64,000 bases of DNA from the NCBI GenBank assembly GCA_023399465.1, contig JAEWPB010000110.1, positions 1-64,000 on the forward strand. The letters are read 5' to 3'. Made by a program: the position numbers and the translations under genes. This document shows positions 24,850 through 36,263 of this stretch, piece by piece (the first letter of the stretch is position 1; each line of letters opens with the position of its first letter). The notes beneath the pieces were generated by a model. It worked only from the letters and a program-made list of their open reading frames with translations, searched no databases and was not told where the DNA came from. This stretch comes from Pseudomonadota bacterium. Its GTDB lineage: Bacteria; Pseudomonadota; Alphaproteobacteria; Rhizobiales; Rhizobiaceae.

Positions 24850-27800
24850 ATGTCACGTTTCTTTATTGACAGGCCGATCTTCGCCTGGGTCGTCGCCATA
24901 TTCATCATGATCGCCGGTCTGATCACGATTCCGATGCTGCCGGTCGCGCAGTATCCGAGCGTGGCGCCGCCGCAGATTTCCATCGGGACGAGCTATCCCG
25001 GTGCTTCTCCCGAGGACATGTACCAGAGCGTGACGCGTCCGATCGAGGAGGAACTGAACGGCGTTCCGGGACTGATCTACTTCGAGTCCACCTCCGAGGC
25101 ATCGGGCCGCATCTCCATCAATGTCACCTTCGCCCCCGGTACGGATATCGGCGAGGCGCAGGTCGAGGTGCAGAACCGCATTGCCCGCGTGGAACCGCGC
25201 CTTCCGCGCTCGGTCACCCAGCAGGGCATGCGCGTCGAACAGGCCGGCGCCGGCTTCCTCATGGTGGTTGCGCTGACCTCGACCGACGGCAATACCGATG
25301 CGGTCGGCCTCGGCGACTATGCCAGCCGCAACGTGCTCGGCGAAATCCGGCGTGTGCCGGGCGTCGGCAGCGCCACCCTGTTCTCCACCCAGCGCTCGAT
25401 GCGTGTCTGGGTCGATCCCGACAAGTTGGTGGGCCTGAACCTTACCGTCGATGACATCACCAATGCCATCACAGCACAGAACGCACAGGTTTCGGCGGGC
25501 CGCATCGGCGCGCAGCCGAACCCGATCAACCAGCAGATCTCCGCGACCGTCCTGGTGCGCGGCCAGCTGACGTCGCCGGAGCAGTTCGGCTCGATCGTGC
25601 TGCGTGCCAATCCCGACGGCTCGTCGGTGCGTCTGCGTGACGTCGCCCGCATCGAGGTGGGCGGCGAGGACTACAACTTCTCGACCCGCCTGAACGGCAA
25701 GCCGACTGCGGCAATCGGTGTCCAGCTTTCGCCGACGGCCAACGCCATGTCGACCTCCCAGGGCATCCAGGAGAAGATGGAGGAGCTTGCACAGTTCTTC
25801 CCGCCGGGCATCAGCTACGAAATCCCGTACGACACCACGCCCTTCGTCGAGGTGTCGATCGAAAAGGTCATCCATACGCTCATCGAAGCCGTCGTGCTCG
25901 TGTTCCTGGTGATGTTCCTGTTCCTGCAGAACATCCGCTACACGATCATTCCGACCCTCGTCGTCCCGGTCGCGCTGCTCGGCGCCTGCGCGGTGATGTA
26001 CGTCGCCGGCTTCTCGATCAACGTCCTGACGATGTTCGCCATGGTTCTTGCGATCGGCATCCTCGTCGACGACGCGATCGTCGTCGTCGAGAACGTCGAA
26101 CGCATCATGGCCGAGGAAGGACTTCCACCGAAAGAAGCAACGCGAAAGGCGATGGGCCAGATTTCCGGCGCCATCATCGGCATCACCCTCGTGCTGACGG
26201 CGGTGTTCGTGCCCATGGCCTTCTTCCCGGGCGCCGTCGGCATCATCTACCAGCAGTTCAGTCTGACGATGGTTGTCTCGATCCTGTTCTCCGGGTTCCT
26301 GGCGCTGTCGCTGACACCGGCGCTGTGCGCCACGTTCCTGAAGCCGATCAAGCACGATCATCACGAGAAGCGTGGCTTCTTTGGCTGGTTCAACCGTGGC
26401 TTCGACAGGACGGCGAATGGCTATTCCGGCATGGTTGGCGGCCTCGCCAAGCGGTCCGGCCGCATGATGGTGGTCTATCTGGCGCTGCTGGTCGGCCTTG
26501 GATACACCTATATCCAGCTGCCGACCTCGTTCCTGCCGAACGAAGACCAGGGCTTCCTTCTCGTCGACATGCAGGCTCCTTCGGAGGCAAGCGCCAGCCG
26601 TACCGCCGAGGTGATCCAGCAGGTGGAGCAGATCTTCATGAAGGAGAAGGCCGTGGAGCGCATCGTGGCGATCTCCGGCTTCAGCTTCTCCGGCTCCGGT
26701 CAGAATGCCGGCCTTGCCTTCGTGAGCCTGAAGGACTGGTCCGAGCGTGGGCCGGAAGATTCCGCCACCGCCATCGCCCAGCGCGCCAATGGCCAGATCT
26801 TTGGCACGATCAAGGACGCGATTGCGTTCTCGCTCTCGCCGCCGCCGATCCAGGGCCTCGGCAACTCGAACGGCTTCACCTTCCGTCTCCAGGACCGTGG
26901 CGGTCTTGGCCAGGCGGCACTGGTGGCCGCGCGTGACGAACTGATGGCCGGCGCCCAGCAGAGCAAGGTGCTTGCCGGCATGCGCGTCGAAGGCATGCCT
27001 GACTCGGCTCAGGTCAATCTGGTCATCGACCGCGAGAAGGCGAACACCTTCGGCGTCACCTTCGCGGATATCAACTCGACGATCTCCCGCAACCTCGGTT
27101 CGTCCTACGTCAACGACTTCCCGAATTCCGGTCGCATGCAGCGCGTGACGGTGCAGGCGGATGCGGAAAAGCGCATGCAGACGGCGGACCTGTTGAACCT
27201 CAACGTCCGCAACGCCAGCGGCGGCATGGTTCCGCTTTCCTCGTTTGCGACGGTGGAGTGGATCCGCGGTCCGCAGCAGATCGTCGGCTACAACGGCTAT
27301 CCGTCGGTGCGCGTCACCGGCCAGGCCGCACCCGGCTATTCGTCGGGTGATGCGATCGCCGAGATGGAACGCCTTGCCGGCGAACTGCCGAACGGCTTCG
27401 GTTTCGAATGGACCGGGCAGTCGCTGCAGGAAATCCAGTCGGGTTCGCAGGCACCGGCCCTGATCGCGCTGTCGATCCTGTTCGTCTTCCTGCTTCTGGC
27501 CGCGCTCTACGAGAGCTGGTCGATCCCGCTCTCGGTCATGCTCGTCGTGCCGCTGGGCGTCATCGGCTCGGTGCTGGCGGTCATGCTTCGCGGCATGTCG
27601 AACGACGTGTACTTCATGGTCGGCCTGATCGCGATCATCGGTCTGTCGGCGAAGAACGCGATCCTCATCATCGAGTTTGCCAAGGACCTGCGCGCCGAGG
27701 GCAAGCCGCTGATGGAAGCGACGATCGAAGCCGCGCGCCTGCGTTTCCGGCCGATCCTGATGACGTCTCTGGCCTTCACCTTCGGCGTGCTGCCGATGGC

Positions 27801-27987
27801 GATCGCCCAGGGCGCCAGCGCCGCGAGCCAGAACGCGATCGGCACCGGCGTCATCGGTGGCATGATCTCGGCAACGGTTCTCGCCGTCTTCTTCGTTCCC
27901 GTGTTCTTCGTGTTCATCATGAAGCTCTTCGGGAAGAAAAAGAGCAAGGAGGGCGTCGCCACCGAGGCCGCGGCACCGGGCGAATAA
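24850..27987 (+). CDS. RND efflux permease (AcrB/MexB family, HAE1)
   Basis: The 1045-residue length matches AcrB. It starts MSRFFIDRPIFAWVVAIFIM, the first transmembrane segment. The two proton-relay aspartates are in TM4 (GILVDDAIVVVENVERIMAEE), and the hydrophobic block after FGVLPMAIAQGASAASQNAIG is the C-terminal half. Two large periplasmic loops and 12 membrane segments are visible from the hydrophobic pattern. As a trimer it exports drugs and hydrophobic compounds using the proton gradient. It forms one operon with the adaptor and the TetR gene, the order of Agrobacterium AmeABR-type loci. Confidence 0.95.
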   Translation: MSRFFIDRPIFAWVVAIFIMIAGLITIPMLPVAQYPSVAPPQISIGTSYPGASPEDMYQSVTRPIEEELNGVPGLIYFESTSEASGRISINVTFAPGTDIGEAQVEVQNRIARVEPRLPRSVTQQGMRVEQAGAGFLMVVALTSTDGNTDAVGLGDYASRNVLGEIRRVPGVGSATLFSTQRSMRVWVDPDKLVGLNLTVDDITNAITAQNAQVSAGRIGAQPNPINQQISATVLVRGQLTSPEQFGSIVLRANPDGSSVRLRDVARIEVGGEDYNFSTRLNGKPTAAIGVQLSPTANAMSTSQGIQEKMEELAQFFPPGISYEIPYDTTPFVEVSIEKVIHTLIEAVVLVFLVMFLFLQNIRYTIIPTLVVPVALLGACAVMYVAGFSINVLTMFAMVLAIGILVDDAIVVVENVERIMAEEGLPPKEATRKAMGQISGAIIGITLVLTAVFVPMAFFPGAVGIIYQQFSLTMVVSILFSGFLALSLTPALCATFLKPIKHDHHEKRGFFGWFNRGFDRTANGYSGMVGGLAKRSGRMMVVYLALLVGLGYTYIQLPTSFLPNEDQGFLLVDMQAPSEASASRTAEVIQQVEQIFMKEKAVERIVAISGFSFSGSGQNAGLAFVSLKDWSERGPEDSATAIAQRANGQIFGTIKDAIAFSLSPPPIQGLGNSNGFTFRLQDRGGLGQAALVAARDELMAGAQQSKVLAGMRVEGMPDSAQVNLVIDREKANTFGVTFADINSTISRNLGSSYVNDFPNSGRMQRVTVQADAEKRMQTADLLNLNVRNASGGMVPLSSFATVEWIRGPQQIVGYNGYPSVRVTGQAAPGYSSGDAIAEMERLAGELPNGFGFEWTGQSLQEIQSGSQAPALIALSILFVFLLLAALYESWSIPLSVMLVVPLGVIGSVLAVMLRGMSNDVYFMVGLIAIIGLSAKNAILIIEFAKDLRAEGKPLMEATIEAARLRFRPILMTSLAFTFGVLPMAIAQGASAASQNAIGTGVIGGMISATVLAVFFVPVFFVFIMKLFGKKKSKEGVATEAAAPGE

Positions 27988-28023
27988 GAGACGGCCGGCG
28001 CTTAGCCGGCCAGGGAGGACTTC

Positions 28024-28650
28024 GTGCGCCGTACGAAAGCTGAAGCGGAAGAGACGCGCCAGAACATCCTGCTGGCTGCCGAGCGTGTCTTCTTCGAAAA
28101 GGGAGTCGCCAACAGTTCGCTCGAGGACGTGGCGGCTGCCGCCGGGGTAACCCGTGGCGCCATCTACTGGCACTTTGCGAGCAAGACCGACCTGTTTCTC
28201 GAGCTCTACAGGTCGGTCCCCCTGCCGCAGGCAGACATGCTCGATTTCGACGAGCTTGCCAGCAGCGAGGGAGACATCCTGACCTGCATCGAAAATGCCG
28301 CTTGCTACTGGCTTGTTCTTCTTGGCGGCGATGAGCGCCGCCAGCGCATCATGACGATCCTGTTGAGAACGAACTATACCGAGGAATTCGAGGTCGTATT
28401 GCGTGCCCAGCAGGAGCTGGACGACTACCACAGCCGGAATTTCGGGCGTGCCTTCAGCCAGGCCTGTCGACTTGGCAAGCTCGACAGCCGCTGGACGCCC
28501 GAGACGGCGTCGCAGGCGGCGAAATGGATGATCAAGGGCATGTGCAACGAGTGGCTGCTATTCGGCAAGCGCTTTGACCTTGCCGGCGAGGGCGTCAAGG
28601 CGGTCCGCCAGCTGTTCGCGGGCTTCAGGGCGCCGGATGCCCCAAGGTGA
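28024..28650 (+). CDS. TetR/AcrR family repressor of the RND pump
   Basis: A 208-residue regulator beginning (GTG) RRTKAEAEETRQNILLAAERVFFEKGV, with helix-turn-helix SLEDVAAAAGVTRGAIYWHFASKTDLF. Its sequence in this region is close to AcrR (TRGAIYWHFK). The C-terminal two thirds is the ligand pocket. The GTG at 28024 lies behind GGGAGGACTTC. It is 36 bases downstream of the permease and probably represses its own operon through 23545-23566. The hydrogenase genes begin only 78 bases later on the same strand. Confidence 0.9.
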   Translation: MRRTKAEAEETRQNILLAAERVFFEKGVANSSLEDVAAAAGVTRGAIYWHFASKTDLFLELYRSVPLPQADMLDFDELASSEGDILTCIENAACYWLVLLGGDERRQRIMTILLRTNYTEEFEVVLRAQQELDDYHSRNFGRAFSQACRLGKLDSRWTPETASQAAKWMIKGMCNEWLLFGKRFDLAGEGVKAVRQLFAGFRAPDAPR

Positions 28651-28728
28651 GGTCGTCGGCGCCCGCGTGCCGATCTCTTCGCAGGCTTATTGACCGCCAT
28701 GGCGCGAGATGCAAAATGCGGTTGCATC

Positions 28729-29754
28729 ATGACGATTTCCTCGCCTTCCCCCGACCGACCGACGACGCTGCTCTGGCTACAGGCCGGGAGCTGCGGCGGC
28801 TGTACCATGTCGGTGCTGGATCATGGCGCCCGCGGCTGGGCGCAGGAACTCGGCCGTTTCGGCATCAGGCTGCTGTGGCACCCATCGCTGAGTGAGGAAA
28901 GCGGTTCCGAAGTGGTCGATATCCTCGAGAGCGTCGCCCGCGGCGAGACGCCTCTCGACATCCTGTGCATCGAAGGATCGATCCTTCGCGGACCTGATGG
29001 CACCGGGCTCTGCAACCGGCTGGCCGGAACCGGCACGACGATGCTCGAATGGGCAAGGATGCTGGCGCCGCGCGCGGGCCATTGCATCGCCGTCGGTACC
29101 TGCGCGTCCTACGGTGGCATCCATGCGGCGCTGCCCGATCCGACCGATGCCTGCGGGCTGCAATACGAGGGAAGCGAGACGGGTGGTGCGCTCGGCAGCG
29201 ATTTTCGCTCGCGATCGGGCATGCCCGTCATCAATGTGGCGGGCTGCGCGCCGCACCCCGGCTGGATCATGGAAACGATCGCCGCCCTCAGCATGGGTGA
29301 CTTCGACGAAAGCGATCTCGACGCATTGGGGCGTCCGAAATTCTTCGCCAAGTCGCTCGCCCATCACGGCTGCGAACGCAACGAATATTACGAGTTCAAG
29401 GCGAGCGCCGAAAAATTCTCCGATCTCGGCTGCCTCATGGAGCATCTCGGCTGCAAGGCGACGCAGGCCGTTGGCGATTGCAACCAGCGCGCCTGGAACG
29501 GCACCGGGTCCTGCACCCATGGCGGCTTTTCCTGCATTGCCTGTACCTCGCCCAATTTCGAGCAGAACGACCGGTTTCTCGAAACGCCGAAGGTCGGCGG
29601 CATTCCCGTCGGGCTGCCGCTCGACATGCCGAAGGCCTGGTTCGTCGCGCTCGCCGCCCTGTCGAAGTCGGCGACGCCGGACCGCGTGCGTGAAAATGCG
29701 ACCTCCGACCGCGTGCTGCGGGATCCGAACCGTCCGGGCGGGAGAACAAGATGA
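28729..29754 (+). CDS. hupU: H2-sensing regulatory hydrogenase, small subunit
   Basis: A 341-residue [NiFe]-hydrogenase small subunit without a Tat leader or a membrane tail: it starts almost directly with LLWLQAGSCGGCTMSVLDHG, the proximal cluster motif, and later GTCASYGGIH, VAGCAPHPGW, HHGCERNEYYEFKAS and CTHGGFSCIACTSPNF for the Fe-S clusters. Missing leader and tail, and coupling to a large subunit ending at His, mark the HupU/HoxB group, which acts in the cytoplasm as an H2 sensor. ATG 28729 is chosen because it leaves the usual short N-terminus; ATG 28699 is possible, and neither has a strong ribosome site. It overlaps hupV by 4 bases. Confidence 0.93.
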   Translation: MTISSPSPDRPTTLLWLQAGSCGGCTMSVLDHGARGWAQELGRFGIRLLWHPSLSEESGSEVVDILESVARGETPLDILCIEGSILRGPDGTGLCNRLAGTGTTMLEWARMLAPRAGHCIAVGTCASYGGIHAALPDPTDACGLQYEGSETGGALGSDFRSRSGMPVINVAGCAPHPGWIMETIAALSMGDFDESDLDALGRPKFFAKSLAHHGCERNEYYEFKASAEKFSDLGCLMEHLGCKATQAVGDCNQRAWNGTGSCTHGGFSCIACTSPNFEQNDRFLETPKVGGIPVGLPLDMPKAWFVALAALSKSATPDRVRENATSDRVLRDPNRPGGRTR

Positions 29755-31193
29755 CGCGCGTCATTGCCGGCCCGTTCAATCGGGTGGAGGGGGATCTCGA
29801 GGTCTCGCTCGACATCCGCGACGGCACGATCGAGCGCGCCGAGGTCACGACCACGCTCTATCGCGGCTTCGAGCAGATTTTGGCCGGGCGGCCGGGGGCG
29901 GACGCCCTCGTGATCGCCCCGCGCATCTGCGGCATCTGCTCGGTCTCGCAGTCGATCGCAGCCGCCACCGCGCTGCGCAACCTTGCCGGCGGCCGCGCCG
30001 CGCCGAACGGCTATCTTGCCGCCAATCTGGCGCATGCGGCGGAAAACCTCGCCGATCACCTCACCCATTTCTTCGTGTTCTTCATGCCCGATTTCGCCCG
30101 CGAGGAATATGCGGGGCGCTCCTGGCACGGCGAGGCGGTGGACCGCTTCAAGGCGGTGAGCGGAAGCGCCTCCGCCCGCTTCCTGCCGATGCGCCGCCGG
30201 CTGCTGGAAATCATGGGCATCGTCGCCGGCAAGTGGCCGCATTCGCTCGCGTTCCAGCCGGGCGGCACGACGCGGGCGATCGATGTCGGCGAGCGTGTCC
30301 AGCTCGCATCCATCCTGGGAGAGCTTCAGCTGTTCCTCGAGGAGGTGGTGTTCGGCGTACCGCTGGATACGATCCTGTCGATGGAAACACCCGGCGAACT
30401 CGAGGCCTATTCGAGCGGGGCGAGCGGCGACTTTCGCTTCTTCCTGCGCGTCGCCGACGATCTCGCCCTTTCGCAAGCCGGTCGCGGTCCGGGCGAACTT
30501 CTGTCCTACGGCGCCTATCACGATGCCTCGTCCTCGCTGCTGCCCGCCGGGCTCACCACGGCAGGCGGCGACGTGCGCCCGCTCGATGCAGAGGCGATAT
30601 CGGAGGACGTCAGCCACTCCTGGCTTGCGAAGACCGACTTGCGCCCTTCCGCGGCGGAAACACGCATCGAAGCAGCGAAGGCCGGCGCCTACTCTTGGGC
30701 GAAGTCGCCACGCCTTTCCGGCCTGCCTGCGGAAACCGGGGCGCTTGCACGGCTGGCCGTGGCGCAGCACCCGCTGATCGTCGCGCTCCTGAATGAGGAC
30801 GGCGCCAGCAATGTCCGCAGCCGCGTCGTCGCCCGGCTGCTGGAGACGGCCATCCTCGTGCATGCCATGCAGGGCTGGCTGCGTCAGCTGAAGCTGAAGG
30901 AGGAGTTCTGCAGCCACTTCGCCCTGCCGGACGAGGCGGCCGCCTACGGATTGGTGGAGGCGGCGCGCGGCGCGCTCGGCCACTGGATGACGCTGAGCGA
31001 AGGGCGTATCAGCCGCTACCAGATCATCGCCCCGACCACCTGGAATTTTTCTCCGCGCGATGCCGCCGGAACCCCGGGGCCGCTCGAATCCGCGCTTGTC
31101 GGGCTCGATACCGGCGGGATGGGCGCGAAGTCTGCTGCCCTGCAGCACGTGATCCGGTCGTTCGATCCCTGCATGGTCTGCACGGCGCATTGA
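29751..31193 (+). CDS. hupV: H2-sensing regulatory hydrogenase, large subunit
   Basis: A 480-residue large subunit. Ni/Fe ligands are in PRICGICSVSQ (N-terminal pair) and SFDPCMVCTAH (C-terminal pair). The protein stops at that final His: there is no C-terminal peptide for a protease to remove, which is characteristic of regulatory hydrogenases (HupV/HoxC) and unlike HupL at 32530. With HupU it should bind H2 in the cytoplasm and change the activity of the kinase HoxJ. Starts at ATG 29751 in an ATGA-type overlap with hupU. Confidence 0.95.
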   Translation: MTRVIAGPFNRVEGDLEVSLDIRDGTIERAEVTTTLYRGFEQILAGRPGADALVIAPRICGICSVSQSIAAATALRNLAGGRAAPNGYLAANLAHAAENLADHLTHFFVFFMPDFAREEYAGRSWHGEAVDRFKAVSGSASARFLPMRRRLLEIMGIVAGKWPHSLAFQPGGTTRAIDVGERVQLASILGELQLFLEEVVFGVPLDTILSMETPGELEAYSSGASGDFRFFLRVADDLALSQAGRGPGELLSYGAYHDASSSLLPAGLTTAGGDVRPLDAEAISEDVSHSWLAKTDLRPSAAETRIEAAKAGAYSWAKSPRLSGLPAETGALARLAVAQHPLIVALLNEDGASNVRSRVVARLLETAILVHAMQGWLRQLKLKEEFCSHFALPDEAAAYGLVEAARGALGHWMTLSEGRISRYQIIAPTTWNFSPRDAAGTPGPLESALVGLDTGGMGAKSAALQHVIRSFDPCMVCTAH

Positions 31194-31341
31194 AGCCGGC
31201 TTACTGCCGGTAGCGCTCTGTCCATTGCTGCAAGGCGCATTTCCATCCGGCGTAAACATGCCTTGTCCGGGCAATCTGCGAAATCATGAATATTGACGCT
31301 TATTCAGCGGGTTGCGGAGCCTTCGATCCGGCCGCTCAATC

Positions 31342-31357
31342 TGGTCCGCTTCTTGCA
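31342..31357 (+). promoter_or_regulatory. Sigma-54 (-24/-12) promoter of the hupS operon
   Basis: TGGTCCGCTTCTTGCA has the invariant GG (31343-31344) and GC (31355-31356) ten bases apart; two bases of the -24 block differ from TGGCACG. It lies about 70 bases before the hupS ATG. NtrC-type HoxA, encoded at 46049, is the expected activator; TTGTCCGGGCAA at 31263-31274 is a possible but unproven upstream site. Confidence 0.75.
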
Positions 31358-31425
31358 AAAGCCCGAACCAAGGCGCTTGGCCGTTTTCACGGGCAAGCAG
31401 GGAATGGGGCAGCAGGAGGAGCATT

Positions 31426-32508
31426 ATGGCCGCCAGCGAGACTTTTTACGACGTTATCCGCCGTCAGGGCATCACCCGGCGCAGCTTTACCAAATTTTGC
31501 AGCCTGACGGCGGCGAGCCTCGGGTTTGGCCCGGGCACGGCCAACGTCATGGCCCAGGCGCTGGAGACCAATGAACGCGTTCCGGTGATCTGGATGCACG
31601 GTCTCGAATGCACCTGCTGTTCGGAGAGCTTCATCCGCTCGGCCCATCCGCTGGTGAAGGATGTGATCCTGTCGATGATTTCGCTCGATTACGACGACAC
31701 GATCATGGCCGCCGCCGGTCATCAGGCCGAGGCGATCCTCGAAGAGACCAAGGAAAAGTACAAGGGCAAGTACGTGCTGGCGGTCGAGGGCAATCCGCCG
31801 CTCAACGAGGACGGCATGTTCTGCATCGACGGCGGCCGGCCCTTCGTCGAGAAGCTGAAGTGGATGGCGGAAGACGCGATGGCGGTGATCGCCTGGGGCG
31901 CCTGCGCCTCCTGGGGCTGCGTGCAGGCGGCCAAGCCGAACCCGACGCAGGCGACGCCGATCGACAAGGTGATCAAGGACAAGCCGATCATCAAGGTTCC
32001 GGGCTGTCCGCCGATCGCCGAGGTGATGACCGGCGTCATCACCTACATCACCACCTTCGGCCGCCTGCCGGAACTCGACCGCCAGGGTCGTCCGAAGATG
32101 TTCTATTCGCAGCGCATCCACGACAAGTGCTATCGCCGGCCGCATTTCGATGCCGGCCAGTTCGTCGAGGAATGGGACGACGAGGGCGCGCGCAAGGGTT
32201 ACTGCCTCTACAAGATGGGCTGCAAGGGGCCGACGACCTACAACGCCTGTTCGACGGTGCGCTGGAACGCCGGCGTTTCCTTCCCAATCCAGTCCGGCCA
32301 CGGCTGCATCGGTTGCTCGGAGGACGGTTTCTGGGATCAGGGCAGCTTCTATGATCGTCTGACCAAGACGCACCAGTTCGGCATCGAGGCGAACGCCGAT
32401 CGCATCGGCATGGCTGCCGCGGGCGTGGTCGGGGCGGGCATTGCCGCCCATGCGGCCATCACCGCCGTCAAGCGGGTCACATCCAAGCGCGAAAAAACCG
32501 ACGCCTAA
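31426..32508 (+). CDS. hupS: Uptake [NiFe]-hydrogenase small subunit precursor
   Basis: A 360-residue precursor from ATG 31426, behind CAGGAGGAGCATT. The N-terminus has the twin-arginine signal TRRSFTKFCSLTAASLG, so the folded dimer is exported by Tat. Cluster motifs include MHGLECTCCSESF, WGACASWGCVQAA, VPGCPPIAEV, KCYRRPHFDAG, YKMGCKGPTTYNAC and HGCIGCSEDGFWD. Near the C-terminus GMAAAGVVGAGIAAHAAITA is the membrane anchor that docks on HupC. It carries electrons from the active site in HupL to the cytochrome b. First gene of the sigma-54-controlled hup operon. Confidence 0.97.
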   Translation: MAASETFYDVIRRQGITRRSFTKFCSLTAASLGFGPGTANVMAQALETNERVPVIWMHGLECTCCSESFIRSAHPLVKDVILSMISLDYDDTIMAAAGHQAEAILEETKEKYKGKYVLAVEGNPPLNEDGMFCIDGGRPFVEKLKWMAEDAMAVIAWGACASWGCVQAAKPNPTQATPIDKVIKDKPIIKVPGCPPIAEVMTGVITYITTFGRLPELDRQGRPKMFYSQRIHDKCYRRPHFDAGQFVEEWDDEGARKGYCLYKMGCKGPTTYNACSTVRWNAGVSFPIQSGHGCIGCSEDGFWDQGSFYDRLTKTHQFGIEANADRIGMAAAGVVGAGIAAHAAITAVKRVTSKREKTDA

Positions 32509-32529
32509 CCTTCAGCCGGAAACGAGAAC

Positions 32530-34320
<1,791 letters not shown>

Positions 34321-34332
34321 GGAGGGATGCGC

Positions 34333-35055
34333 ATGAGCTTGTCAGAACCGATAGCCTCGGATTCGCACGGCGAGAAAGCCGTCGAAGTCCAGAGCGTCTA
34401 TGTCTACGAGGCGCCGGTGCGCCTCTGGCACTGGGTGAACGCATTCGCGATCGTCGCGCTTGCGCTCACCGGCTATTTCATCGCCAGTCCGCTGCCCTCG
34501 GTGCCGGGGGAAGCCAGCGACTATTATGTCATGGGCTACATCCGCTTCATCCATTTCGCCGCAGGCCAGGTCCTGGCCGTCGCGATGATCCTGCGGGTCT
34601 ACTGGGCCTTTGTCGGCAATGTGCATGCGAGGCAGATCTTCTACGTGCCCTTCTGGAGCGGCCAGTTCTGGCGGGAGTGGCTGCATGAGGTGCGCTGGTA
34701 CACGTTCCTCGTCGGCAAGCCGAAGAAATACGTCGGGCACAACCCGCTGGCGCAGTTCACCATGTTCCTGATGTTCACGCTGCCGCTGATCTTCATGATC
34801 ATCACCGGCTTCGCGCTCTACAGCGAGGGCACCGGTGTCGACAGCTGGCAGTACGCGCTTTTCGGCTGGGTATTCCAGATCTGGCCGAACAGCCAGGACG
34901 TCCACACCTACCACCACTATGGCATGTGGGTGATCCTGATCTTCGCGATGGTCCACATCTACGTAGCGGTGCGCGAGGACATCATGAGCCGGCAGAGCAT
35001 CATCTCCTCGATGGTTTCGGGCGAGCGGCTGTTCAAGGACCGGGAGGAGGACTAG
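34333..35055 (+). CDS. hupC: Hydrogenase cytochrome b subunit
   Basis: A Ni/Fe-hydrogenase I b-type cytochrome of 240 residues with four membrane segments. Haem-ligand His residues are in VRLWHWVNAFAIVAL, YIRFIHFAAGQVLAV and VHTYHHYGMWVIL. It accepts electrons from HupS and reduces ubiquinone. ATG 34333 is preferred over ATG 34327, since GGGAGGG ends directly against the earlier ATG and gives a normal 6-base spacing to the later one. The stop TAG is followed at once by the hupD start. Confidence 0.94.
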   Translation: MSLSEPIASDSHGEKAVEVQSVYVYEAPVRLWHWVNAFAIVALALTGYFIASPLPSVPGEASDYYVMGYIRFIHFAAGQVLAVAMILRVYWAFVGNVHARQIFYVPFWSGQFWREWLHEVRWYTFLVGKPKKYVGHNPLAQFTMFLMFTLPLIFMIITGFALYSEGTGVDSWQYALFGWVFQIWPNSQDVHTYHHYGMWVILIFAMVHIYVAVREDIMSRQSIISSMVSGERLFKDREED

Positions 35056-35652
35056 ATGGACGGGAATTCTCCGGCTAGCCCGCGTGTCCTGGTTCTCGGG
35101 ATCGGCAATATCCTGTGGGCCGACGAGGGGTTCGGCGTTCGCGCGGTGGAGGCTTTCCACCGCGCCTTCGAGGTGCCCGGCAACGTCACGATCCTCGATG
35201 GCGGCACGCAGGGTCTCTACCTCGTGCAGTTCGTCACCGAAGCCGACCGGCTGATCGTCTTCGACGCCATCGACTACGGTCTGGTGCCGGGGACGCTGAA
35301 GCTTGTCGAAGGCGATGAAGTGCCGAAATTCACCGGCGCCAAGAAGATGAGCCTTCACCAGACCGGTTTCCAGGAGGTGCTGAGCGCTGCCGATCTCCTC
35401 GGACACTATCCCGAAGAGCTTGCATTGATCGGCTGCCAGCCGGTCGATCTCGAGGATTGGGGCGGACCGCTGACCGGACCGGTCAAGGCGGTCATCCCGC
35501 AAGCGCTCGATATCGCAGCGGAAAAGCTGCGTTCCTGGGGTATCGACGTCAGGAGCCGCCCGGCCGGCGCGAGCGTCCCGCCACTCCTGGAAAACGACAT
35601 CGATTTTGAAAGTTACGAGCGACGCGCAGACGTCGCGGCTCTGACAGCCTGA
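35056..35652 (+). CDS. hupD: Hydrogenase maturation endopeptidase for HupL
   Basis: The 198-residue protein has RVLVLGIGNILWADEGFGVRAVE with the nickel-binding Glu/Asp of HyaD/HybD-type proteases, then ILDGGTQGLYLVQFVTEADRL with the conserved DGGTQG, and the His in KMSLHQTGFQEVL. It removes the 15-residue tail of HupL after Ni is in place. It starts at ATG 35056, directly after the hupC stop, behind GGGAGGAGGACT. Confidence 0.95.
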   Translation: MDGNSPASPRVLVLGIGNILWADEGFGVRAVEAFHRAFEVPGNVTILDGGTQGLYLVQFVTEADRLIVFDAIDYGLVPGTLKLVEGDEVPKFTGAKKMSLHQTGFQEVLSAADLLGHYPEELALIGCQPVDLEDWGGPLTGPVKAVIPQALDIAAEKLRSWGIDVRSRPAGASVPPLLENDIDFESYERRADVAALTA

Positions 35653-35663
35653 GGGGAACCGTC

Positions 35664-36239
35664 ATGAACTACACAAGACTTCTGGCCACTATCGCCTTCA
35701 CGGCCCTGCCCGCGATGGCGCAGGCGCATACGGGCCACCATGCCGATGGCCTGAGCGCCGGCTTTTCCCATCCGTTCGGCGGTCTCGATCATATCCTGGC
35801 CATGGTCGCGGTCGGATTCTGGGCGGCGACACTCGAAGGCAGGGCGCGCTTCATCGTGCCGGCAGCCTTCGTGGTCGTCATGGCGTTCGGCGCGCTGCTC
35901 GGGATCTATGGCATCGAGCTCCCGCTGGTCGAGGCCGGGATTGCCGCAAGCGTTGCGCTGCTCGGCCTGCTCGTCGCCTTCGAGGTGAAGGTGCCGACTG
36001 TCGCCGCAGCGGTGATCGTCGGTGTATGCGCGCTCTTCCATGGTCACGCGCATGGTCTGGAACTGCCGGCCATGGCGAATGCCGGCGGCTACATCGCGGG
36101 CTTCCTTGCCGCCACCATCATCCTTCATGCGGCCGGTATCGCTCTTGCCGCAGTTCGCTTCGGCGGCGCTGCGCGGATGGCTGCCCGGGTCGCCGGCGCT
36201 GTCGTTGCCGTCACCGGCGCAGCGCTTCTCGCCGGCTGA
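35664..36239 (+). CDS. hupE: HupE/UreJ family nickel permease
   Basis: A 191-residue membrane protein. MNYTRLLATIAFTALPAMAQA is a signal peptide; the mature N-terminus is His-rich (HTGHHADG). It holds the family motif HPFGGLDHILAM and a second His cluster FHGHAHGLELP, with about six membrane segments. HupE proteins admit Ni(II) to the cell for the hydrogenase. It lies 11 bases after hupD, in the position it has in Rhizobium leguminosarum. A 10-bp hairpin follows the stop. Confidence 0.93.
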   Translation: MNYTRLLATIAFTALPAMAQAHTGHHADGLSAGFSHPFGGLDHILAMVAVGFWAATLEGRARFIVPAAFVVVMAFGALLGIYGIELPLVEAGIAASVALLGLLVAFEVKVPTVAAAVIVGVCALFHGHAHGLELPAMANAGGYIAGFLAATIILHAAGIALAAVRFGGAARMAARVAGAVVAVTGAALLAG

Positions 36240-36263
36240 TCGTCCGGTTTTTGCAAAACACGG

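Noticed and set aside
24853..28431. A 1192-codon open frame on the minus strand across the RND permease
   Set aside because: It is antisense to a clearly conserved pump gene, is dominated by His/Arg/Asp as expected for a GC-rich shadow frame, and has no recognisable domain.
31263..31274. TTGTCCGGGCAA as a HoxA/HupR enhancer site
   Set aside because: HupR sites are described as TTG-N5-CAA; this one has six bases between the arms and occurs once. Kept only as a weak possibility.
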